NCBI GenBank assembly: GCA_965234685.1
Contig: OZ248539.1
Location: 2,232,001 to 2,296,000, forward strand
DNA: 64,000 nt
Direction: 5' to 3'
From: Fimbriimonas planktonicus
GTDB taxonomy: Bacteria; Armatimonadota; Fimbriimonadia; Fimbriimonadales; Fimbriimonadaceae
Made by a program: the position numbers and the translations under genes. Each line of letters opens with the position of its first letter. Positions within the stretch are counted from its first letter, which is position 1. The notes under the pieces are model-generated. The model was not told the DNA's origin. It searched no databases and was given only the letters and a program-made list of their open reading frames with translations. Shown piece after piece: positions 25,419-32,203 of this stretch.

Positions 25419-27164
25419 ATGTCAACCACAGATTACGATGTCGTCATCATTGGTGGTGGTCCTGCGGGATCGACTTGCGGCGGGTTTCTTGCCAAATACA
25501 ATCCGGACCTTAAAGTCGGGATTTTTGAGCGAGAAATATTTCCGCGGGACCATGTCGGCGAGAGCCAGCTGCCCCTGATTAGTCGCGTTCTCAATGAACT
25601 GGGAGCCTGGGACAAGATCGAGGCGGCCGGATTTCCGGTCAAGATCGGGGCGACCTACCGGTGGGGCAAAAGCGATGATCTGTGGGACTTTAATTTCATT
25701 GCCCACGGCGCCTTTGCCGATGAAGCTCGGCCGGCGAAGTTCGAAGGGCAGCGGCTGCAGACCGCCTTCCAGGTGGATCGGGCGGTCTACGACAAGATTC
25801 TTCTGGACCACGCAAAGGAACTAGGCTGCGAGGTCTTTGAGGCGACGGGCGTTCGAAAGGTTGTTCAAGAGGATGATCGGATCGATCATCTGGTTTTGGA
25901 CAACGGAGAGATCGTTCGTGCCAAGACTTATGTGGACGCGAGTGGCCATGCGGGTGTGCTTCGGCGCGCGATGGGCGTTGAGGTATCTGAGCCCAGCACG
26001 CTGAAGAACATTGCGATTTGGGATTATTGGCAGAGCGCCGAATGGGCGGTTAGCCTTGGCGTTGGCGGCACTCGGGTTCAGGTGATGTCGCTGGGTTACG
26101 GCTGGATTTGGTTCATTCCGATCAGCGAAACCCGGACCTCTGTCGGCTTTATCTGCCCGGCGGACTACTACAAGAAGACCGGGCTGAAGCCGACTGAGCT
26201 GTACTTGAAGGCCCTGGCCGAGGAGCTGCGGATTGCCAGTCTGCTCCAGAATGCAACCCGCGAAGAGAAGTTGGCGACGACCAAAGACTGGTCGTTCCTT
26301 GCCGATCGGCTTGCCGGGAAGAACTGGTTCCTGACCGGGGAATCGGCTGGATTTGCCGACCCGATTCTTGCCGCTGGCATGACCCTTTCGCACGTTTCGG
26401 CTCAAGAAGCAGCTTGCTCGATTCTTGAACTCGGGAAGGGGCGCGACGAGTGGCTCAAGACGCAGTACGACGAACGGAATCGGCGGCGAATCTTGCAGCA
26501 CATTCGGTTTGCCGACTATTGGTACACCGCCAACGGCCACTTTGGAGAGCTCAAAGAGTTCACTCGAGAGATCGCGAAGGATGCCGGATTGGATCTCGAC
26601 GCGAACGCCGCTTTCCGCTGGCTCGGTACGGGTGGGTTTGTGGAAGAAGACCTCGGGCTAGGCGGCATTGCCGGCTTCAGCCTCGACTGCGTTCACTTCA
26701 TCTCCAACCGACTCTCCGACGAGCCGCCGGTGAGCCCGATTGATGGCTACAGCGGATTCTCGCTGCGGCTGAAGGACGCCGAGCGGATTGAGTTCGCGTA
26801 CTACGAACAGGGTCGCGTCATCCCGGTTCCGGCTTATCGCCGCGACGGGAAGATTCTTCCGCTGATCGGCTTCTTCGGCTGGATCGTCGCCGGGTTGCAG
26901 TACTCGCCGAGCGTGGAGCATGCCTTCCAGTTCATCCGCGCGAAGCTGGCGGAGATTGGTGAACCGTACGACGGCTACACCCATTCCCGGCTTGTTCAGA
27001 CCCTCGAGGCGATGGCCCGGGATGGTTGGGTTGCCTGCAAGAAGTTCCAGGACGGCCCCTTGCTGAGCGCGGTTTATGGCGACGGCGTCGGCGGCGGACT
27101 GATCGACGAGAATCGCGACATGGAGCTCCCTGAGGAGCGCCGAGCGAAGCACCTGGTCGGGTAA
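25419..27164 (+). CDS. Flavin-dependent halogenase-like FAD oxidoreductase
   Basis: The 581-residue protein binds FAD through GGGPAG at about 12-17, then shows the geranylgeranyl-reductase/halogenase features FERE-FPRDHVGES (37-49) and TGESAGFADPILAAGM (306-321). The WIWFIP motif at 229-234 matches the W-x-W-x-I-P signature of flavin-dependent halogenases. The C-terminal 180 residues contain a further domain with DGWVACKKF. It could halogenate a small molecule or peptide, but related reductases share most of the fold, so halogenation is only an inference. It is the fourth gene of the LacI operon, 13 bp after the lipoprotein, and ends at a bidirectional terminator. Confidence 0.8.
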   Translation: MSTTDYDVVIIGGGPAGSTCGGFLAKYNPDLKVGIFEREIFPRDHVGESQLPLISRVLNELGAWDKIEAAGFPVKIGATYRWGKSDDLWDFNFIAHGAFADEARPAKFEGQRLQTAFQVDRAVYDKILLDHAKELGCEVFEATGVRKVVQEDDRIDHLVLDNGEIVRAKTYVDASGHAGVLRRAMGVEVSEPSTLKNIAIWDYWQSAEWAVSLGVGGTRVQVMSLGYGWIWFIPISETRTSVGFICPADYYKKTGLKPTELYLKALAEELRIASLLQNATREEKLATTKDWSFLADRLAGKNWFLTGESAGFADPILAAGMTLSHVSAQEAACSILELGKGRDEWLKTQYDERNRRRILQHIRFADYWYTANGHFGELKEFTREIAKDAGLDLDANAAFRWLGTGGFVEEDLGLGGIAGFSLDCVHFISNRLSDEPPVSPIDGYSGFSLRLKDAERIEFAYYEQGRVIPVPAYRRDGKILPLIGFFGWIVAGLQYSPSVEHAFQFIRAKLAEIGEPYDGYTHSRLVQTLEAMARDGWVACKKFQDGPLLSAVYGDGVGGGLIDENRDMELPEERRAKHLVG

Positions 27165-27177
27165 TCCCAATTAAGTT

Positions 27178-27203
27178 CCCCCCATCAGGATTCTGATGGG
27201 GGG
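27178..27203. terminator. Bidirectional terminator between convergent genes
   Basis: CCCCCCATCAG and CTGATGGGGGG form a perfect 11-bp stem with a GATT loop. AATAATTTT follows on the plus strand. It lies between the stops of the halogenase-like gene (+) and prepilin-like gene 5 (-). Confidence 0.85.
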
Positions 27204-27213
27204 AATAATTTTG

Positions 27214-28155
27214 TTACTGCTTCAAGCCAGCTTTGTACGGATCCCAAGACGAGTTCGTTGGGTTGTTGATGAGATCATCAATAACTCGAACGTAATTCTG
27301 AGCCTTCGCGTGGGTGTCGGCGAACACAACGTTTACCTGACCGCCCATTACCGTCTTTCCTCGGTTCTCGATGGTGGAAACGATGTTTGCCGTATTGCCA
27401 TAGAACGAGCCTGCTGGCACGCCGTTCTGGTTGTAGCTGAGACCGTAGTTGATGTACTTCCAGTAGTTGTAGTAATACTTCAGGGTGTCGGCGTAGGTTG
27501 CCGGATCGTTCGGGTTCATTCCACTCGCGTCGCCGTTTAGCAAACCATCAATCACCGGGGTGCCGTCTGGTCGGGTGTAGCGAGGAAGCACGTTGTAGTA
27601 GCGTGCGTTCATCATCAAGTAAGTGTTCGCAGACTCCACGACGGCACCGGAGTTGAGACCAACGGCTCGGTTAGCGCTGGCGAGCGACGCTCCCGCTGGG
27701 AAAACGTAGTTGTTAACGCCGTAGCTGTTCTGTCCGCCGTAGCTGCAGCCATCTCCAGCATCCTGGTTGTCATCGTTTCCGACGGCCGGATCGCAAGAGG
27801 TGTTTGCCGTAACCCAAGCGCTTGGGTTGATTGGGCTCTTCCACATGTCAAGGCTCTTGATGTATGGGTGGAGAAGCTGGTGGAAGAATGCTCGTCCAGC
27901 CGAGTTTCCGGTGATGTAAGCATTTGGCAAACCTGGGTTTGGCGTGTTCCGGGTTCGGTATGGAGGAAGGGTGTCGTCGTAGTCGGCAAGGTAGATCTGC
28001 AGTCCAGTGCCGATCTGCTTCTGGTTCGACAAGTCCGAAATCTTCTTTGCGGAGAGCTTTGCCTGGGCAAAGACCGGGAACAGAATTGCAGCAAGAATCG
28101 CGATGATCGCGATGACAACGAGCAACTCAATGAGGGTGAATGCTTTTTTGGTCAC
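27214..28155 (-). CDS. Prepilin-like (type II pseudopilin-like) protein 5
   Basis: The 313 residues start MTKKAFTLIELLVVIAIIAI, with Ala at the -1 cleavage position. The body has YLADYDDTLPPYR after the stalk and NVVFADTHAKAQNYV near the end, where the usual DGH is DTH. The start codon is GTG (28155-28153). An inverted repeat at 28178-28200 lies 23 bp upstream. The gene is monocistronic, 151 bp from the phosphodiesterase gene on the same strand and ending at the shared terminator. Unlike copies 3 and 4, it has no regulator gene in front. Confidence 0.88.
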   Translation of the reverse strand: MTKKAFTLIELLVVIAIIAILAAILFPVFAQAKLSAKKISDLSNQKQIGTGLQIYLADYDDTLPPYRTRNTPNPGLPNAYITGNSAGRAFFHQLLHPYIKSLDMWKSPINPSAWVTANTSCDPAVGNDDNQDAGDGCSYGGQNSYGVNNYVFPAGASLASANRAVGLNSGAVVESANTYLMMNARYYNVLPRYTRPDGTPVIDGLLNGDASGMNPNDPATYADTLKYYYNYWKYINYGLSYNQNGVPAGSFYGNTANIVSTIENRGKTVMGGQVNVVFADTHAKAQNYVRVIDDLINNPTNSSWDPYKAGLKQ

Positions 28156-28177
28156 GCGCGTAGTCTGCAGGCCGCGA

Positions 28178-28200
28178 GTTAAGGCAAGTTTAACCTTAAC
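28178..28200 (-). promoter_or_regulatory. Inverted repeat upstream of prepilin-like gene 5
   Basis: GTTAAGG and CCTTAAC, 7-bp arms with a 9-nt spacer, lie 23 bp before the GTG start. The right arm is part of AACCTTAAC, the element also found before both propeller genes. Confidence 0.45.
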
Positions 28201-28306
28201 ACGTTACAGCATCATTGCTAATATTTTTGCAATGTTCCACACCCAGTAATTTATTGCCCAAAATCTTAAATAGTTCAAAACTCGAAGTACCTAAACAGAC
28301 TTTTTT

Positions 28307-29119
28307 CTATCGAAGCCCTCGGGACTTCAGATAAGCAATGAGCTCTTCGGGGTGATCCGTTTGCAATCCATCCACTCCCATTGCGAGCATGGGTGCCCAT
28401 TTTGCGGGCCCTTCGTCGCCGCTTTGGATGTCCGGAACAACGACCACGCCAAGCTTGTGCCAGATTTCGACGAGCTGTTGCGTGTAGCCCGACGCGCGGC
28501 CGTCGCTGATCGCGAACGGATGCGCGCGCCAGTCTCGCTCGATTTGCTCGGCATCGGTCATATGTGAAATGTCCGAGATGATCGGGATCTCGGGGGCATC
28601 TCGTCGCCATTCATCCACGTTCGCGGGCCCGTAGACGTAGGCGATCGCGCTGCGCTCCATTCGGTACTTCTTCAGGAGGGACAAAACATCCTTCGCCCGG
28701 ACCGCTTTGATGTCGAGATACAGGTTGATCTTCCCGCGCACCGCCTTGAGGAGTTCTTCAAAAGTCGGGACGGATTCATTTTTCTCCGTCGCCCGTTTTA
28801 ACTTTAGCGCCTTGATCTCCTGCAGCGTTAGGTTCGAAACCGTTCCATGTCCGTCGGTGGTTCGGTCGACGGTCGCGTCGTGCATCAGCACGATCACGCC
28901 GTCCTTGGTCATCCGCAGGTCCACCTCCCCAAAGTCTGCGCCGATCTTGATGGCGCGGTTGTAGGCCTCGAGCGAGTTCTCCGGCGCTACCGTATGGTCC
29001 CCTCGGTGGGCGCAAACGATGAACTTGTGCCCCTTGCGGAGGAATCGCCGAGCGATCGGTAGCGGACGCTCGATTGCGGCTTGAGGCAGGACAATGAGCG
29101 AAAGAAGAATTGCGATCAT
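28307..29119 (-). CDS. Secreted glycerophosphodiester phosphodiesterase
   Basis: The 270-residue protein has a signal peptide (MIAILLSLIVLPQAAI) and a GDPD TIM barrel. Catalytic His38-Arg39 lie in CAHRGDHTVAPENS, with Glu47/Asn48 after it; the metal ligands Glu65 and Asp67 lie in GEVDLRMTKDGV, and His80 in MHDATVDRTTDG. The C-terminal GVDGLQTDHPEELIAYL matches the last conserved block. It should hydrolyse glycerophosphodiesters to glycerol-3-phosphate and an alcohol outside the cytoplasm. It is monocistronic, and the tRNA-Val gene lies 51 bp from its start on the opposite strand. Confidence 0.93.
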   Translation of the reverse strand: MIAILLSLIVLPQAAIERPLPIARRFLRKGHKFIVCAHRGDHTVAPENSLEAYNRAIKIGADFGEVDLRMTKDGVIVLMHDATVDRTTDGHGTVSNLTLQEIKALKLKRATEKNESVPTFEELLKAVRGKINLYLDIKAVRAKDVLSLLKKYRMERSAIAYVYGPANVDEWRRDAPEIPIISDISHMTDAEQIERDWRAHPFAISDGRASGYTQQLVEIWHKLGVVVVPDIQSGDEGPAKWAPMLAMGVDGLQTDHPEELIAYLKSRGLR

Positions 29120-29170
29120 AGACCCGGCCCGATGCCTGGGTGTTTACCAGGTAATCTCTTCTATCCGTCC

Positions 29171-29245
29171 GGGCGGTTGGCTCAGTGGTAGAGCACTTCG
29201 TTCACACCGAAGGGGTCACAGGTTCGAATCCTGTACCGCCCACCA
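29171..29245 (+). tRNA. tRNA-Val (CAC), CCA encoded
   Basis: The 75-nt cloverleaf has the acceptor pair GGGCGGT/ACCGCCC and a D arm (GGCTCAGTGGTAGAGC). The anticodon stem CTTCG/CGAAG encloses the loop TTCACAC, giving anticodon CAC for GTG codons. The T arm is CACAGGTTCGAATCCTGT, then discriminator A and a genomic CCA. The accessory island begins just after it, as is common for tRNA sites, but I found no repeat of its 3' end. Confidence 0.97.
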
Positions 29246-29590
29246 AATTTCAGCGATGGCCCCAGTCCGCACCGGACTCACGGGTGGAATTAATTAACGC
29301 TCCCCCCCAGACGATTTAATTAATTACACGGCCGTATAGGTTCAACTGCGATGCGCTCCGTTTTTATTATTTACACTTCTTCCCTTACGCGAGGGATGTA
29401 AACTTTCTGATTGGCGTCGCGAGGCCCCGGCATTTATAACGGGCGGAGAAGCGAAAATGTCAACCTCCGATTTTGGTGTTTTCGCCGTCGGCTGCCAGCG
29501 TGCCAATTCGTAAGCAGGTCCTGCCGGAGCGGGATTGTCGTGACCAACGCTCGAATCCGGGTCGGTACGGCTCCCTGCTACTATCTCAGC
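29246..29590. other. Non-coding stretch after tRNA-Val
   Basis: No supported gene. It holds a small hairpin (AGTCCG/CGGACT at 29264-29278) and two AT-rich TTAATTAA-type blocks near 29288 and 29314. A C-rich run lies between the blocks. The promoter of the restriction gene should lie in its right half. Confidence 0.5.
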
Positions 29591-30562
29591 ATGAGTCAAC
29601 TTTTTGTCGTTCGAGCGGATTACGGCAAGTACGCAGATTCGTTCGTCAAGGGTGGCTACGTGGCGATCGGTTGGATTGGTGGTCGAGACCTGTCTGACGT
29701 AACGAGCCGAGAACAACTCGGTGCCGCGTATCGCACTGCTCACCCGAACGACACCAGTAACGTTGTGGTTGGACAGCAAGTCGGGCAAATTGCTCGCTTT
29801 TTGTTTGACCTCCAACCGGGAGATTTTGTGATCACGCCAAGCCCGGATACGGAGTGGGTTCACTATGGCGAAGTCTTGGCCGAGCCGGGATACACCTACG
29901 TTGCTGGTGATCCGGCATGCCCGTTTCCGCATCGCCGTTCTGTGAAGTGGTCTGAAAAGCTTCTGCGGAGAGCGGACTTGTCCGTACCGTTTCAGAACAC
30001 GATTCGATCGACTTTAACGGTTTTTCGGGTTTCTCAACAGGATGAGTTCTTCACGGCATTTGGGAAGCTGGACCAGGTCTCAAACCGGGTCCACGAAGCT
30101 TACGATCCCGTCAAGGCGGTTTTGGAGCAAGTCCTTCAGCTCGACGATAAGGAATTTGAAATCCTCATCACTCACCTCCTTTCGGCTCTCGGATTTGAAG
30201 GCTCTGAGCATACGGGCAGAACCGGAGATGGTGGCGTAGATGCGACCGGTGAATTGAACGTTGCGAACCTGGCGAAGGTGAAGGTGTTTGTTCAAGCCAA
30301 GCGGTATCGGATTGGATCGAAGATTAACTCTTCAACAGTGAAGCAGCTTCGACAGGCGATCCCATTCGGCGGGCAAGGGGCGTTCATCACAACGGCAGAC
30401 TTCCAACGGAACGCGCATGAAGTCGCGCTTGAAGCTGGCTTTCCAAGAATTGGTCTGATCAATGGTCGGCAGCTGGTTGACCTTCTCGTGGAACATTGGG
30501 ATGACATTCCAGTTGACTTTCATGTTCGCCTTGGCCTTCAACCTGGACTGGTGCGTCGGTGA
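29591..30562 (+). CDS. Mrr-type restriction endonuclease
   Basis: The 323-residue protein has an N-terminal domain (about 1-150) with YADSFVKGGYVAIGWIGGRD and LQPGDFVITPSPDTEWVHYGEV, resembling PUA/EVE-like modified-base readers. The C-terminal Mrr catalytic domain (about 175-310) carries the PD-(D/E)xK variant GDGGVDATG followed by VFVQAKRY, that is, D216 and Q235-A-K237. It should cut foreign, probably modified, DNA. No methylase gene is adjacent, as expected for a type IV enzyme. The ATG at 29591 is preferred because the longer frame upstream has no domain content. It is the first gene after tRNA-Val. Confidence 0.85.
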   Translation: MSQLFVVRADYGKYADSFVKGGYVAIGWIGGRDLSDVTSREQLGAAYRTAHPNDTSNVVVGQQVGQIARFLFDLQPGDFVITPSPDTEWVHYGEVLAEPGYTYVAGDPACPFPHRRSVKWSEKLLRRADLSVPFQNTIRSTLTVFRVSQQDEFFTAFGKLDQVSNRVHEAYDPVKAVLEQVLQLDDKEFEILITHLLSALGFEGSEHTGRTGDGGVDATGELNVANLAKVKVFVQAKRYRIGSKINSSTVKQLRQAIPFGGQGAFITTADFQRNAHEVALEAGFPRIGLINGRQLVDLLVEHWDDIPVDFHVRLGLQPGLVRR

Positions 30563-31445
30563 TCGCTTGGCAAGAAAAAGATGGTCCCTTAAATTTCGCC
30601 AATCGAAATCCTCGCGTCGAAGCGCTGAGGAAAATGGGGACAAATCTGGCTGACTTTTGCTCCACGGTGACCATTTGAAAAGTCCCGAGGAAAACCAGCG
30701 GAATCAACCCGTATCCGAAATTTACGTCTCGCGTTTTGTACAACCTGCGAGCGAGAGAACTCCTCAAACCAGCGAGTAGAGATGCACGGCTGGCGGCCAA
30801 GCGAAGAGTCAGATCCTGGATAACAGGAATGACTTGAGGGGCATGTCCGTGGATAAAAGAATGATTTTCGGCACAGCGATCTCTTCAGCTACTGAGCACA
30901 TATTTGGGCTTGGGGAAGCGTGTTCATGTTGAAGAAAAGGATGAACAACAAGCTTCTTGCCAAAGCGAACCGCCAAGCGAATTCGGTACAAGCTGATATC
31001 GAAAACCAATACCGAACGCATCGTGGATCAAGCATACACCGTTTCACCCACGCCCTCCGCTCCTAGAATGCGCGGCAACGTACGGATGCATTAGCCTCGC
31101 CCATTATCCTCAGATCCGAGCAAAGTTGGAGAAGCTTGAACGCCTGAGAACTTTTTCGGAGCCTGCGGTTAGCCCGAACGACTGACGTTTTATCATCCTC
31201 GGACAGCCGGCCCACCCGAAACATCTCCCGAGAATTTTCTTGGTCCCCCGCCCTTTTAGTGGATGAACCAAGCCCCTGCCGTCTGAACAAGAATGATTTA
31301 AGACCATGAGGGCAGCCATAGCACCCCAAGGCATCGAGAGTACACAAAGTAGGATCTAAATCTAAACAAAGGCTGACGCGACTCCTAAACCAATCGCGCT
31401 GATTACCTGTGGTAACATTTCTACGGGACATATGGTGATTTCAGC
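30563..31445. other. Gene-poor stretch, possibly decayed island DNA
   Basis: No supported gene in 883 bp. Short frames exist, for example 30941-31066 (41 residues with AAAAGG before its ATG) and an overlapping frame ending YPQIRAKLEKLERLRTF near 31183. None has a recognisable domain. The second frame reads as the possible tail of a helical protein, so the stretch may hold remnants of lost genes. Confidence 0.4.
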
Positions 31446-32189
31446 ATGGATGAGCTACTAAAGCATTTTCCGACAGCGCTCAAGGACCCGATTGCACTTA
31501 TTGGGTACGTGGCAGCACTGTTCTCATGGTCGGTGGTTCATCTTAAGGTTAAGCGACATCAAGCGTTACTAGAGCGAATCAAGGAGCTTCCGGAAGCAGA
31601 CCGTGCCCCGACGATTCGAGCTGAAATGGACGCTGCTATTCCGCCCGAGGTGACCCCCGAGGATTGGCTTAGATCGCGAATTCATAGGTACGCGTTTCAA
31701 GGGTTCGCTATTCTTGCTGCGGTAGTTGTTGTGCTCGCTGCCCTCGTCATCTACTCGCCACAACGTCGGAACGACGATTCGCTCTCCCAGCTCCCCAATT
31801 CGACCCTTTCACTGAAGCTGCTCGATTCTACAATTGCTGATGGCATGAGAATCGTGGACATTCTTGACCAACGAAGCACAAGCGACACTACTGAAGAAAT
31901 GTTGGCATTGGTAAAAGCAACGCAGTATGCAGAGCATCACGAAGTCCGACTCAGAGCATTTCGAGCACTATTAACTCATGCAGGGCTGACACCCAGGGGT
32001 AAGGTAGCGCTGCAAGGAATGTCCGACTACTATGCGGCACGCCCGGATGACGAAGCCCGCAGGACCGAAATTCAGACGACATTTTCTATACTTTATGAGT
32101 TAAGAAAAGCCGAGGTCGACGCCTTTATAAAGGCTTTACCATCGAAGAATTCCCTGCATGCTTTGCTTGCAGATTACCCACCGCGCTAG
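31446..32189 (+). CDS. Two-helix membrane protein paired with the protease gene
   Basis: The 247 residues contain two membrane segments (about 14-33 and 83-103), separated by a charged cytoplasmic-looking loop of about 50 residues. A soluble helical domain (about 110-247) follows, with LLDSTIADGMRIVDILDQRS and EVRLRAFRALLTHAGL resembling HEAT-type helices. I do not recognise a family. The protease gene begins a few bases after its stop, so the two form an operon, and this protein is a candidate membrane partner, substrate or regulator of the protease. Nothing in its sequence suggests catalysis. Confidence 0.75.
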   Translation: MDELLKHFPTALKDPIALIGYVAALFSWSVVHLKVKRHQALLERIKELPEADRAPTIRAEMDAAIPPEVTPEDWLRSRIHRYAFQGFAILAAVVVVLAALVIYSPQRRNDDSLSQLPNSTLSLKLLDSTIADGMRIVDILDQRSTSDTTEEMLALVKATQYAEHHEVRLRAFRALLTHAGLTPRGKVALQGMSDYYAARPDDEARRTEIQTTFSILYELRKAEVDAFIKALPSKNSLHALLADYPPR

Positions 32190-32203
32190 CTTTGTTAGTG
32201 ATT

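Noticed and set aside
29288..29325. AT-rich TTAATTAA blocks and a C-run after the tRNA, resembling a recombination site
   Set aside because: Simple-sequence composition only; no paired repeat elsewhere.
30941..31066. A 41-residue frame with an AAAAGG sequence before its ATG
   Set aside because: Short, no recognisable domain, no neighbour support; it is mentioned only as part of the gene-poor stretch.
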